A stretch of 64,000 bases of DNA from Undaria pinnatifida (lineage: Eukaryota; Sar; Phaeophyceae; Laminariales; Alariaceae): assembly GCA_012845835.1 (NCBI GenBank), contig JABAKD010000002.1, positions 7,620,603 to 7,684,602 on the forward strand, read 5' to 3'. The notes beneath the pieces were generated by a model, which saw nothing but the letters and a program-made list of their open reading frames with translations, made no database searches and was not told the DNA's origin. Positions 44,401-49,105 of this stretch are shown piece by piece (position 1 is the first letter of the stretch; every line of letters starts with the position of its first letter). The translations under genes and the position numbers were made by a program.

Positions 44401-45548
44401 CCGATACCGCCGCGCATGTTGCAGAAACCTCAAACCCACTGGATTTCATGATAGACCCAGCGCACGGATCCGTTTTGAATTACACCCAAGGTTTTGGTGA
44501 CGAACGAATAAAAACTACAGCCCGTGGTCCCTCGATATTGCGGTGCCTTGCCAGATGACAATATAGCCGCACTAAAGTGGGACCCCGCACTATCCCGGGG
44601 TGGTGCAGTACACTGTAACACGAGGTCGCGACAACTCCAACACACCGAGGACGAAGACGGTGAACCCCCCGGCGTTACAAGGAGTTACAAGGATTTGTTT
44701 GGGTAAGCTACTGGTCAACCTTTTGCAAGTGGTCAAACGGACTAATACCCCACTAACACCTTAACACCGGGTCGATACCGCCCCGCGTGTTGTGCAAACC
44801 TCAACCCACTGGCTGATTCCATTCATTGCCGGTTGGAGCTCACAGAGCCAGCGTGCGGACTCCTTTCGAATTGCAGCCACATGTTGGGCGTTGTTGACGA
44901 ACGACTAAGAACTACGGCCGGTGTTTGTGTCCCTCGATAGTGCGTCGCCTTGCCAGGTGATAACAACCGCACTAAAGTGGCATTATCCCGGGGTGGCGCG
45001 GTACACTTTTAACACGGGGGTCGTGAAAAACGAACTTCACCGCACTAAAATGGACCCCCGCACTAAAACGTACCGCACTAACGCGGGACCCCGGTAGCGT
45101 CGGACTCGTGCTACGATAAAGGTATGAAGGTATACCACTTTTTGACGAAAAAAATAAATCTGACTGACGTGGATCCTCAACTCAAAATCGTCGGAACGCC
45201 ATTCTTAATTGTGCAAAGTGTCGTTTTCTATCGTTTGGAATAGTCAATATTGCTTTGTCAAATGATGGTGTTGTATACCTGGGGCACTGCGGTTTTGTTC
45301 ATCGGATTGGACTTTCTGCTTGCTCGAATCGTTTTTTCGGGTGAGGACATGGAGCTCCCCAACTGAGGAGCTTCGGAGAAAAAAATAATAATGCACCTCT
45401 GCCGTGCGATGTGTCTTCGGGATGAAAGGACTTAACTAACCTTGTCCTTCCGAACGTGTCTTCTCGTTGCTCCCGCCAGCCTCCCCTCATCGTACTCCGC
45501 GACCTCGTTGATGTTTCCCTCATAAGCGGTCCCGCACGCCGAGCACAC
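20234..45548 (-). CDS. RRN7: split gene for an RRN7/TAF1B-like Pol I initiation factor
   Basis: Eight proposed minus-strand exons join with matching phases at every junction (0,0,0,0,1,0,0), giving about 980 residues. Domain order suits the Rrn7/TAF1B family (TFIIB-like factors that recruit RNA polymerase I to rDNA). A CxxCG segment comes first, then a FQLAF helix, then MPLIPAMLYVCARW with RSPLLVVDVVRW and DGSLPY, as in the first cyclin fold. LPPLNTPAVARRF and DGLGMP follow, as in the second. A HPAYELLIEAC segment and a basic C-terminal region end the model. The start codon and true 3' end are not seen. Introns reach 11 kb and contain transposons. The family assignment rests on motif memory, not a search; it could be an unrelated cyclin-fold protein. 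Confidence 0.6.
20590..21301 (-). pseudogene. five decayed copies of the exon-8 start
   Basis: Each begins with an acceptor-like tract (for example GTTGAAAAACAG) followed by a relative of NPALLHEKAEELDGLL. ANPSLLLEKAKERDGLL at 20664 and GELDGLLMSQA near 20850 are the clearest. The copy at 21245-21301 is cut by the MITE at 21068-21246. Frames are short and some contain stops. They look like tandem duplications of the intron-3'-end plus exon edge. Confidence 0.6.
21068..21246. mobile_element. AAGGCGG-type Tigger-like MITE
   Basis: TIRs CAGTAGTGAGGCCTACGTAA (left) and CAGCAGCGGGGCCTATATAA (right, reverse complement), both followed by GGCGGT. The right flank is TA; the left flank is CA, probably a mutated TA. 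179 bp, non-coding. It lies in an exon-8 pseudo-copy. Confidence 0.75.
21600..21885 (-). pseudogene. two extra copies of the HPAYELL exon end
   Basis: Copies at about 21791-21880 (VYDPEDLIIRFRPAYEIL) and about 21618-21700 (SISRFHPAYELLLEAC) repeat the end of exon 7. The first has a GC in place of the donor GT (AGAG|GCATGC). The second lacks one base near DPED, shifting the frame, and has AT in place of GT. C/G homopolymers separate the copies. Confidence 0.65.
21955..22557 (-). CDS. RRN7: RRN7-like exon 7, 201 codons, with AT-hook
   Basis: The acceptor GCATCTTCAG (AG at 22559-22558) and donor CTAGAG|GTATGT (GT at 21954-21953) enclose exactly 201 codons, phase 0 to phase 0. It starts IEKRRLESS, then a Gly/Val-rich repeat from (ACC)n. 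GLVRAAPVVIGDGLGYF and EEALREKIAAD follow. Next come a canonical AT-hook core in ERKRGRPRKSRGR (minor-groove DNA binding), a Gln/Glu run, and VVYDPQDSISRFHPAYELL. Length polymorphism is likely in the glycine repeat. An AT-hook is not a standard part of the Rrn7 family as I know it. Confidence 0.6.
22390..22525. repeat. (ACC/AAC)n repeat inside exon 7
   Basis: CCACCA and AACACC units on the + strand encode a Gly/Val tract on the minus strand. Confidence 0.9.
22575..22762. repeat. (GGACA)n pentanucleotide array
   Basis: About 37 units of GGACA with point changes, within the intron between exons 6 and 7, immediately before the exon-7 acceptor on the gene strand (TGTCC there). It therefore supplies a pyrimidine-rich tract to that acceptor. 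Confidence 0.95.
22775..22977. mobile_element. GGGTC-rich MITE, copy 2
   Basis: Near-perfect TIRs TTTTCACGGGTCA and TGACCCGTGAAAA; the interior is rich in GGGTCGGGTC. 203 bp in the intron between exons 6 and 7. Confidence 0.8.
23062..24278 (-). CDS. RRN7: RRN7-like exon 6, about 405 codons
   Basis: The acceptor GGCTGCAG (AG at 24280-24279) leaves two bases, TT, that complete a codon begun by the G ending exon 5 (phase 1). The donor AAAGAG|GTAAGC (GT at 23061-23060) closes in phase 0. A Gly/Asp/Val-rich start gives way to a serine run (GCT repeats) and an acidic ESESDLEE patch. Then EKLRRFLTDASPVHAMAL with GCPDWALWNFTRPALLPP, a long glycine run from (CCA)n at about 23685-23750, EPVSIKQEAVEW, and a conserved-looking end: HPEELRLLLRGRLPDYLRYV, WLGIGDMLSPMLEGFAKE. 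Glycine runs are lineage-specific low complexity. Confidence 0.6.
25098..25211 (-). mobile_element. SINE-like retroposon R6, copy 3
   Basis: Same body and same T-run side (25086-25096) as the other R6 copies. It lies within an exon-5-end copy of the intron array, so it is younger than that duplication. Confidence 0.75.
25880..25957 (-). repeat. degenerate tRNA or tRNA-derived repeat
   Basis: On the minus strand an A-box-like TGGTCTAACGG and a perfect B box GGTTCGAATCC are spaced as in a tRNA gene. The T arm forms four pairs, but the anticodon stem and the acceptor stem (3' side TATCCCC) do not pair with their 5' partners. It is therefore not a functional tRNA as written. It adjoins the AGCTCAGTGGGTAGT repeat also seen at 181. 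Confidence 0.6.
26204..26479. mobile_element. 276-bp AT-rich MITE candidate
   Basis: The ends GGGTCGTTCTAATGAACGAA and GGGTCATTCATTCCTAGCGA (reverse complement of the right end) form an imperfect TIR. Inside, ACACGATTCTTGG and other segments recur inverted. Its AT content contrasts sharply with the CCA-rich surroundings. No target duplication could be fixed. Confidence 0.6.
26465..27020. repeat. CACCAACACCAAC minisatellite
   Basis: About 550 bp of 12-18-bp units made of CCAACA and CCACCA. The His/Gln/Pro/Thr frames on one strand and the Val/Gly/Trp frames on the other are products of the repeat, not genes. Confidence 0.95.
27379..27560. mobile_element. GGGTC-rich MITE, copy 3
   Basis: Begins TTTTTCATGGGTCA and ends CATCCCATAAAAAA. 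TACCAG stands on both sides (27371-27376 and 27561-27566), suggesting an 8-bp-type target duplication with two changed bases, which would fit hAT elements. Confidence 0.65.
27913..28145 (+). repeat. dispersed repeat R1, copy 5
   Basis: Aligns with 460-690 from GCTGTCATCCATA to CTATGCACGAAGTGAG and is followed by a C-run at 28150-28161, as copy 1 is followed by C-rich DNA. Confidence 0.8.
28440..28565 (-). mobile_element. SINE-like retroposon R6, copy 4 (diverged)
   Basis: TCCTCCGGCGGATTGGGAAA and GTCGTGTGTCAGTTAAACCC match R6. A short insertion near 28500 and loss of the GCTAGCTGGC end mark it as older. Confidence 0.7.
28600..28795. repeat. two tandem GGTTATAACCC units
   Basis: Two copies of about 80 bp begin GGTTATAACCCTTTT and contain GGGGA(C)AAAA(C)ACTTGGA. 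They resemble a diverged TTAA MITE. Confidence 0.6.
29058..29330. mobile_element. R10 MITE, copy 1
   Basis: The left end GACGCGTGCTACGAT and the right end (reversed) GACGAACGCTGCAGTAGAGG form the TIR; GAAT stands on both sides. The interior shares AAAATCGTCGGA and CTCCCTAATTGAGGAAT with the other copies at 40326, 45107, 47936 and 51682. Confidence 0.75.
29364..29583 (-). CDS. RRN7: RRN7-like exon 5, second cyclin-fold segment
   Basis: The acceptor is CCCCCCCAG (AG at 29585-29584), directly after a 450-bp (TCCC)n tract on the gene strand. It opens in phase 0 with LPPLNTPAVARRF, then DGLGMPPTVISAVEALSRF, matching the loop-helix pattern of the second cyclin fold in Rrn7-type factors. An Ala/Pro-rich segment with LRFGKGVTLAGEGNN follows. 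The donor GTAGCAG|GTGTGT (GT at 29363-29362) ends it in phase 1, which fits exon 6. Seventy-three codons plus one base. Confidence 0.6.
29602..30056. repeat. (GGGA)n array, about 450 bp
   Basis: Almost pure GGGA tetranucleotide with rare GGA or GGGG interruptions. The Gly/Arg/Glu and Pro/Ser/Leu frames are artefacts. On the gene strand it is a giant pyrimidine tract abutting the exon-5 acceptor, and the + strand can form G-quadruplexes. Confidence 0.98.
30057..31196. other. no confirmed gene; GTTGGT repeat and weak exon candidate
   Basis: 30078-30175 is a (GGTGTT)-type repeat. At about 30484-30652 (+), a pyrimidine-rich ...GCGATCAG acceptor-like end leads into a 55-codon frame (LSAVCRAHGTSVARAM, RRDWLYFAGYETLL) that stops at 30653. 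There is no family match and no upstream partner, so I leave it unannotated. Confidence 0.4.
31197..31236. repeat. perfect 16-bp hairpin
   Basis: AAATATGCACTTGGGC (31197-31212) and its exact reverse complement (31221-31236) flank an 8-base loop. A second small palindrome, AAAATAG-AC-CTATTTT, lies at about 31286-31301. No element around it was identified. Confidence 0.95.
31582..32513. mobile_element. 932-bp non-autonomous Tigger-like transposon
   Basis: TIRs start CAGTAGGGCTCCCGGTTTAG (left) and CAGTAGGGGTCCCGGTTTAG (right, reverse complement), and TA is duplicated at both sides (31580-31581, 32514-32515). The duplicate locus at 33160-33167 shows the uninterrupted target. TTTAGCGGTT recurs about five times inside each end, a likely transposase-binding array. 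The interior keeps only a transposase tail (31890-31951), so it moves, if at all, in trans. Confidence 0.95.
31890..31951 (+). pseudogene. transposase C-terminal remnant
   Basis: AHASRPARQTDIRAMF ends a frame at the stop 31949-31951. It matches AHASKPTRQTDVRAYF at the C-terminus of the transposase at 39295-39344 in 12 of 16 residues. It shows that the 932-bp element is an internal-deletion derivative of a related but distinct autonomous element, since the terminal motifs differ. Confidence 0.85.
32557..32997 (+). pseudogene. truncated OTU-like protease copy
   Basis: Starts MCTQQTISATNIG like the intact gene and keeps the catalytic cysteine segment GDGACLLRC. Homology ends near codon 129 and an unrelated tail runs to the stop at 32997, so the C-terminal catalytic histidine segment is absent. 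Its upstream region is split by the 932-bp transposon within the first TATAAA. It is very probably non-functional. Confidence 0.85.
32945..33100. other. unique spacer between the two duplication copies
   Basis: 156 bp not shared by the copies. It contains GAACGGAAC facing GTTCCGTTTG at a short distance (imperfect inverted repeat) and GCAGCACCACCAGCAAGCAG. It may be the scar of a third element. Confidence 0.6.
33105..33206 (+). promoter_or_regulatory. putative OTU gene promoter
   Basis: A perfect TGTGAG-6-CTCACA hairpin (33105-33122) lies upstream of two TATAAA boxes (33162-33167 and 33172-33177), 30-45 bp before the ATG. In the truncated copy the transposon entered exactly in the first box. 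The close TATA-ATG spacing implies a very short leader; the boxes are visible, their use is inferred. Confidence 0.5.
33207..33857 (+). CDS. OTU-domain cysteine protease (deubiquitinase-like)
   Basis: 216 residues in a single exon. Residues 1-65 are a Ser/Asn/Asp-rich disordered head. An OTU core follows: IGDGACLLRC carries the Asp73-x-x-Cys76 pair (family DGxC, nucleophile Cys), and HSFHYASL near the end carries the catalytic His206. Between them lie EVAGSQPTTYSSVEEYLHFM, then VELVAATQLYGV, as in OTU proteins. OTU enzymes cleave ubiquitin chains and are often carried by eukaryotic transposons and viruses. The start is the ATG shared by both copies. A-rich codon use contrasts with the GC-rich surroundings, hinting at a transferred or element-borne gene. 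A loop-terminated GGGAGG...CCTCCC hairpin lies about 55 bp past the stop. Confidence 0.85.
   Translation: MCTQQTISATNIGISARGKILDTENTQQIDTTNDSSNSSDSSTNPSDSENDQDNNSGNNNNSSQWSIIPEIGDGACLLRCISRRVHNNPALHHIVRAHIIAHITTNLYTVIPGSGFNTFHDSILAGANQELVEVAGSQPTTYSSVEEYLHFMSQPYAYATNVELVAATQLYGVDFRITYHTEPQQYPNPPPPKVCDILLYYPHSFHYASLRYKPSA
33858..34802. other. no gene seen; small direct repeat
   Basis: A GGGAGG-10-CCTCCC hairpin lies at about 33905-33926 and GTTAGTG repeats at about 33960. Two adjacent 23-bp units GCGAAACTCGTCCGAGGGGG (plus TGT) lie at 34150-34195. Overlapping frames at 34430-34800 have no family signature. Confidence 0.55.
34803..35700 (-). pseudogene. decayed copies of the RRN7-like exon 4 region
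   Basis: Three minus-strand relatives of exon 4. 34803-34925 contains FKPINHVLKEKAC and RSPLLMVVDVVRW, then a stop. 35150-35245 contains FKPANHIPKEKVAALF. 35649-35694 contains LRSPLVVVGVAGWTRDG. The first two lie in a 334-bp tandem duplication (about 34870-35500). None keeps both a frame and a good donor. Confidence 0.6.
35933..36165. repeat. 57-bp tandem repeat, 4 copies
   Basis: Units start GCTTTGGTGTATACC at 35933, 35989, 36045 and 36103 (periods 56, 56, 58) with GGCGATATGAA and AATGCAATAGTTA(A)GCC. The autonomous transposon begins 15 bp beyond its end. GGTGTATACC again resembles the R10 terminus. Confidence 0.95.
36180..40153 (+). mobile_element. autonomous pogo/Tigger-like transposon, 3974 bp
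   Basis: The left TIR CAGTAGGTGGCCCTATATAG and the right TIR (reversed) CAATAGGTAGCCCTATATAG both continue TGCGGGT. TA is duplicated at 36178-36179 and 40154-40155. TATAGTGCGGGT recurs at least three times inside each end. It encodes a DDD transposase of the CENP-B/jerky/Tigger type. It sits in the intron between exons 4 and 5 of the RRN7-like gene, in the opposite orientation. Confidence 0.95.
36637..39347 (+). CDS. Tigger/pogo-type DDD transposase, three exons, two frameshifts
   Basis: Exon 1 (36637-36978) codes a basic head and a psq-type helix-turn-helix: RLTLAQKMEALPDL, QETVADKFKCGVRTIQSIKQ. Exon 2 (37545-38516) continues FPE|VDAIVLDLFEKAR (CENP-B-type second DNA-binding part), then the DDE_1 domain with catalytic Asp in SVDETG (37865), LLLMDGCSS (38197) and HQPMDMG (38293), 31 residues between the last two. 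Exon 3 (38729-39347) starts CWIKAKTLP and ends RQTDVRAYFDA. Introns 36979-37544 and 38517-38728 are GT-AG. Near 37713 and 37912 the frame shifts as if one base were missing each time. That means either inactivation or sequence error; the catalytic residues are intact. Confidence 0.9.
40326..40612. mobile_element. R10 MITE, copy 2
   Basis: The ends AGACGCGTGCCACGATAGAG and (reversed) GCCGCGTGCTACGATAGAAG form the TIR. The interior holds AAAGTCGTCGGGAAAAA and CTCCCAAATTGAGGAACCTC. Lies in the RRN7-like intron just upstream (gene sense: downstream) of exon 4. Confidence 0.75.
40769..40900 (-). CDS. RRN7: RRN7-like exon 4, first cyclin-fold segment
   Basis: The acceptor TTTTTTGTTCAG (AG at 40902-40901) and donor CTCACG|GTGAGC (GT at 40768-40767) enclose exactly 44 codons, phase 0 to 0. 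The peptide PPVSMPLIPAMLYVCARW, then RSPLLVVDVVRWIRDG and SLPYMACLT. The pattern of proline-led helix, arginine-flanked LL, DVVRW helix and G-LPY turn is what I know from the N-terminal cyclin fold of Rrn7/TAF1B. This is the exon that carries most of the family call. A partial upstream echo (VSTPLIPVF) lies at about 40940-40985. Confidence 0.65.
40986..41160. repeat. CTA/CTG/CGA trinucleotide repeat
   Basis: Mixed CTACTACTG and ACCACGACC triplets. The Val/Ala frames are artefacts. Confidence 0.9.
41227..41345 (-). CDS. duplicate of the RRN7-like exon-3 end
   Basis: TMGPINMGERELLEPRRC and VIRTARGNPYYLV mirror exon 3, and the donor CTTGTG|GTGAGG is conserved at 41226-41225. It could be an alternative exon or a decaying copy. 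The upstream acceptor ACGGCAG is plausible, but its phase (2) differs from exon 3. Confidence 0.4.
41449..41745 (-). CDS. RRN7: RRN7-like exon 3
   Basis: The donor ATCTTGTG|GTGAGG (GT at 41448-41447) ends it in phase 0. The peptide includes PDFAVSQCRRTHVELQNL, EYPEDHYEVVDPEGQE, KMGPINVDERELLEYGRG and QIVRTAREIPGYLV. The start is uncertain: an in-phase AG at 41747-41746 gives 99 codons, and another after GGTGGCAGCAG gives a much shorter exon. The donor end is duplicated at 41227. Confidence 0.5.
41746..43289. other. intron: A-rich tract, pyrimidine tracts, GT-rich repeats
   Basis: 41780-42260 is rich in AAAAC/ACACA. From 42270 to 42965 it is dominated by C/T tracts with C-runs (42429, 42717, 42889-42912). 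Two relatives of GAGACGGGTAGC(A/G)TTA at about 42634 and 42998 sit about 365 bp apart within a tandem duplication. The frames over C-runs are not genes. Confidence 0.55.
43290..43505. repeat. (CCCCA)n pentanucleotide array
   Basis: About 200 bp of CCCCA/CCACC units with T substitutions, in the intron between exons 2 and 3. The Trp/Gly/Val frame on the minus strand is a shadow. Confidence 0.95.
43838..43905 (-). pseudogene. decayed duplicate of RRN7-like exon 2 end
   Basis: EACRRALQLAFLHKYK resembles RACLRAFQLAFLDNVK of exon 2 and is followed by the same kind of GC donor (AAAG|GCAAGG). One extra base before the donor breaks the phase. Confidence 0.55.
44087..44191 (-). CDS. RRN7: RRN7-like exon 2, 35 codons
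   Basis: The acceptor CACGACAG (AG at 44193-44192) opens with DPAGKMVDSKGRAIAF, then RACLRAFQLAFLDNVK. The exon ends GTTAAG at 44087 before GCAAGC, i.e. a GC-AG intron with otherwise strong donor context. Exactly 35 codons, phase 0 to 0. The FQ-type helix after the zinc-binding segment suits Rrn7-like proteins. Confidence 0.5.
44524..45105. mobile_element. CGCACTAA-type Tigger-like element remnants
   Basis: The right end reads (reversed) CCGGGGTCCCGCGTTAGTGC followed by GGT and a TA flank (45103-45105 region). ACCGCACTAAA(A/G)TGG recurs five times within. Left-end-like GTCCCTCGATA(T/G)TGCG is seen at 44529 and 44930, suggesting a tandem or partial duplication. Non-coding; borders uncertain. 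Confidence 0.5.
45107..45420. mobile_element. R10 MITE, copy 3
   Basis: The left end GACTCGTGCTACGATAAAGG and the right end (reversed) GACACATCGCACGGCAGAGG form the TIR. AAAATCGTCGGAA and GAGCTCCCCAACTGAGGAGC are inside. TCG may be duplicated at the borders. Confidence 0.7.
45441..45548 (-). CDS. RRN7: RRN7-like first recognised exon, CxxC, 36 codons
   Basis: A T-rich tract and CGTTTCGAAG (AG at 45550-45549) open the exon in phase 0 with VCSACGTAYEGNINEVAEYD; it ends RRHVRKDK before donor GTTAGT (45440-45435). CSACG looks like half of a zinc ribbon; the second cysteine pair is not in this exon. Two upstream copies (about 45918-45996 and 46322-46392) have lost one or both cysteines. No initiator exon could be placed further upstream. 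Confidence 0.45.
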
Positions 45549-45579
45549 CTTCGAAACGGAAAAAAAAAAACGATTTGAA

Positions 45580-46560
45580 TTGCAGATTTGGTCTCGTTTC
45601 TCAGTTTTTCAGATTATTTTTTTAGCTTTGGCTTCGGTTCACAATTTCAATTTGATTTTTTTAATTTTGAGCGTCAAATTTGGCCTTCAGTTTTGGTCTG
45701 CAGTTTAGGGTTCGGTTCCAGTGTCGTTTTCGTTGCTCAGTTTTCCGATTTCCATCGGTTTCAGTTTCGGTTTTTAGTGACGGTTCTCAGTTTTTCGATT
45801 TCAGTTTGAATTGTCAGTATCGGCCCTGAGTTTCGGATTCGGTTTTCAGTTTCGGTTTTCAGGCTCGGTGTCGGTTTTCGGTTCTAGATTCGGTTTCAGT
45901 GATCCGTTCGGAGACTACCCTCATCGTACTCCGCGACCTCGTTGATGATGCCCTCGTAAGCTGTCCCGTACGCCGAGTACATTCCAAGTGAAGTATCGGA
46001 CACGGATTCCGTTTGGATGACAGTTTCGGATTCGGTTTTCATCTTCGGATTCGGCTTGGATGCAGCTAAGGTTTCGGCTCTCAGTTTCGGTTTTCATTTT
46101 TGGTTTCCGGTTCGGTTCTAAAATTCAGTTTGGGTCTGGAATACTCGAAATTTGGCTTCGTTCTGGATTGCAGATTCAATTTCGGTCCTCAGCCGGTTCT
46201 CAGTTTCAGTGTCGGTCTTGAGGCTTGGAACCGGCTTCGGTTTCGGTTCCGGGACCCAGATTCATCGCTTTCAGTTTCGGTTTTGGTTCGGTTTCGGCTG
46301 TCATTTTTAAGCCTCTTCTTGTTGTACGCCGCGACTTCGTTGATGCTCCCCTCATAAAAGGTCCCCCACACCGAGCACACTTTCCAAGCGGTTACGGATT
46401 CCGTTTGGATTGCAGTTTAGGTCTCGTTTCTCACACTCGTTTTTGATATTCGGAGTCACATTCGGTTTTTAGCTTCAGCTTTGGTTTTCAAGTTCGGGTT
46501 TCAGTTTCGGTATAGGTACCAGTTTTGATTTCATGTCGAAATTGGTTTGGTTGCGTTGAT
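45580..46560. repeat. TTTCGGTTTTCAG degenerate minisatellite with exon copies
   Basis: Nearly 1 kb of 6-14-bp units (TTCGGTT, TTTCAG) lies on both sides of two CxxC-exon copies. Those copies read YSAYGTAYEG (45918-45996) and VCSVWGTFYEGSINEV (46322-46392). Each repeat-plus-exon block is about 420 bp, so the locus grew by block duplication. Confidence 0.75.
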
Positions 46561-47842
46561 TTCAGGTCGAAATTGGTTTGGTTGCGTTGCGGTTCCGGAT
46601 TGAATTGGTGCTCATTTGGAGTGTTTGCGACACTGTTTTTAGAAGTTTTACCTTTCCTTCCGCTGAAAAAAAAAAGTGAATTGTCTTCCCACCAATATTT
46701 AGGTGTTGTTCGCGATAGAGGTAAAAACGATCCTGCCGACGGCGCCTCCCAAAAGTGAGGAGGGGCGTGGGGATGCACGGGCGGCAACGCGGCAAACCAA
46801 AAACAAGAACCAAAACCAAAACTACAGCGTTCCAGGTACGTACGAGTAGCGGCGGCAGCCCAGGAACGACGCACAAACAGCTAACCACAGCAGCGCCGCA
46901 CGCTGCCATTCCACGACCGCAAGCAGCAGCAGCACAGCCGGCGGCAGCACAGCTAGCGGCAGCATAGATGGCGGCAACTAGCGTCCGCACAGCTGGCGGC
47001 AGCTAGCGGCAGCATCAGCCTGAGCAACAAAAACAAACAGCATCAGCACCACCACGAGCAGCAGCAGCAACAGTTCCCATTCTCGGCATTTTTTGTCGAT
47101 TTCGGGACCGACTAGTCTTCTCGTCGCTGCTGCTGCTGCTGCTGTTGCTGCGCTCAGCATACGTGCGCCACCGAGCCGGCGCGCGCTGCTCCGAGCACGC
47201 CCGGCGCCCCCACATATAGACCGTGGCGGCACGCCGCCGCCACCGCTGCTGCTGCTGCTGCTGCTGCTGTGCTTCCGCTGCTGCTGCTGCTTTCCGCAGC
47301 ATCGTGGAATTACACGAACGAGCTGTCATCACGCTGTCACGAGAACGAGTACGAGTAGCCCATTCTAGAACGACGCATCCTGACACCTACCTAGCGGGCG
47401 AGGGCGTACCGTAGAACCGGGCCGCCTGCCGTCCGCCGGCGGCCCGCGGGCACAACCCAACGCCACTCGTCCACGTCATACTCCAGCGACACCTCTCGAG
47501 CGTCTGTGCTCCCAGCGGTTGTCGTGTTGTGCATACAGCAAGCAGCGCAGGTGGTGCGTGCGAAGCATGGAAGATGCTCGGTGTTTATATCCCAATGGTA
47601 CGGAGCGCAAAAACGTACCGTGCATTTCGTCAAGTTCCTACCTCCGCTTAAATACGTTTTCGCCCGTTTTTCAGGAATTTACCTCAAATCCTACTTTCGG
47701 TGTTTTTTTTCTGGGGGGGAAAGGACAATTTCTAAAAACAGACTTTTTTGCAAAACACTTCATGTTCCGCTCAATCTTCGGCTTCAGGTCCAGTGCCAGT
47801 TCCAGTTGCACGGCTGTCTTCATTTCCATCACATTAGGGCCC
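46561..47842. other. CAG/CTG arrays; no gene confirmed
   Basis: GCAGCAGC-type (46918-47070) and CTGCTGCTG-type (47126-47290) runs again face each other. Ala/Arg-rich frames on either strand are repeat products. A GGCGCCTCCCAAAAGTGAGG segment at 46740 and the rest are unassigned. An upstream start of the RRN7-like gene could lie here but cannot be shown. Confidence 0.45.
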
Positions 47843-49105
47843 TCCCAGCAAGGCGGTATAGTTGTGCCTGAGAGCAATACAACCGCCTTATAAAGGGAAG
47901 CCGCCTTATTCGATAGCACTGTACATGTTACGAGGACACGTGCTACGAAAGAGGTGCACCATTTTTTTTCTTAATACTACCCCTCAATTTGGGAGCTCAA
48001 GTCATACCTCTCCCAAAAAACTGATTTGGAGAAAAAATAAAACTGCCATGATACCGGATGAAAAATCCAGATGGCCTAGGTACACGACGAAAAAATTCAT
48101 GAAAAAAAACGACCTGTTATTTATTTTTTTTCCGACGATTTTGGGTCAAGTAGCTCCGTCATTCAGAAACCATTTCAGCCAAAAAAACGGTACACCTCCA
48201 TCGCAGCACGCGTCTGAGTGCGATTCCCCAGTCATGCCAAGCGATTTCGACCGCCTTATATCGGGATACCGCCTTATACGGGGATACCATCTTGCAAGGG
48301 GACCCTTGCTGTATCGTTGTCTCTTTCATTACTTCGTCGCGACTTGTAATACAAGTACTCGTAGGGGTCACCCAGAGCGACATGACCGCCTTATAAAGGG
48401 AAGACGCCTTATTCACTCCAGGTTGTGAGTGCCAAGCTATTCCCCAGACGCGCCAAGCGATTTCGACTGCCTTATATCGGGCTACAGCCTTATATGGGGA
48501 TACCGCACTATTGGGGAACCCCTATTTTGTACAGAGTAGGGGTCCCCCAATAAGGCGGTATGGTGAGCCTCAGAGCAATACCACCGCCTTATAAAGGGAA
48601 GACGCCTTATTCACTCCAGGACATGAGTGCTATTCCCTTGTCGCTCAAAGCGATTTTGACCGTCTTATATCGGGGTACCGCCTTATATGGAGATACCGCA
48701 CTATTGGGGAACCCCTATTTTGTACAGAGTAGGGGTCCCCAATAAGGCGGTATGGTGTGCCTGAGAGCGATACGACCGCCTTATAAAGGGAAGACGCCTT
48801 ATTCACTCCAGGACATGAGTGCCATTCCCCAGTCGCGCCAAGCGATTTTGACCGCCTTATATCGGGATACAGCCTTATATAGAGATATCGCACTATTGGG
48901 GAACACCTATTTGGTACAGAGTACGGGTCCCCCAATAAGGCGGTATGGTGTGCCTGAGAGCAATACGACCGCCTTATAAAGGGAAGACACCTTATTAACT
49001 CCACGACGTAAGTGCTATTCCCCAGTCGCGCCAAGCGATTTTGACCGCCTTATATGGGGATACAGCCTTATATGGAGATACCGCACTATTTGGGGGACCC
49101 TACCG
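47843..49105. mobile_element. tandem array of AAGGCGG-type Tigger-like MITEs
   Basis: Five copies: 47843-48310 (split by an R10 MITE), about 48352-48529, 48532-48722, 48725-48914 and 48917-49105. Successive copies are separated by exactly TA. Each runs from CAGAGTAGGGGTCCCC(C) to (A)CCCCTATTTTG, about 190 bp, with CCGCCTTATA repeated inside. A head-to-tail array sharing one TA between neighbours is unusual for independent insertions. Confidence 0.9.
47936..48211. mobile_element. R10 MITE, copy 4, nested
   Basis: The TIRs GACACGTGCTACGAAAGAGG and (reversed) GACGCGTGCTGCGATGGAGG border 276 bp inserted into the first MITE of the array. Sister copies show the empty site (TATGAGTGC). GAG is duplicated around it. 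Confidence 0.85.
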
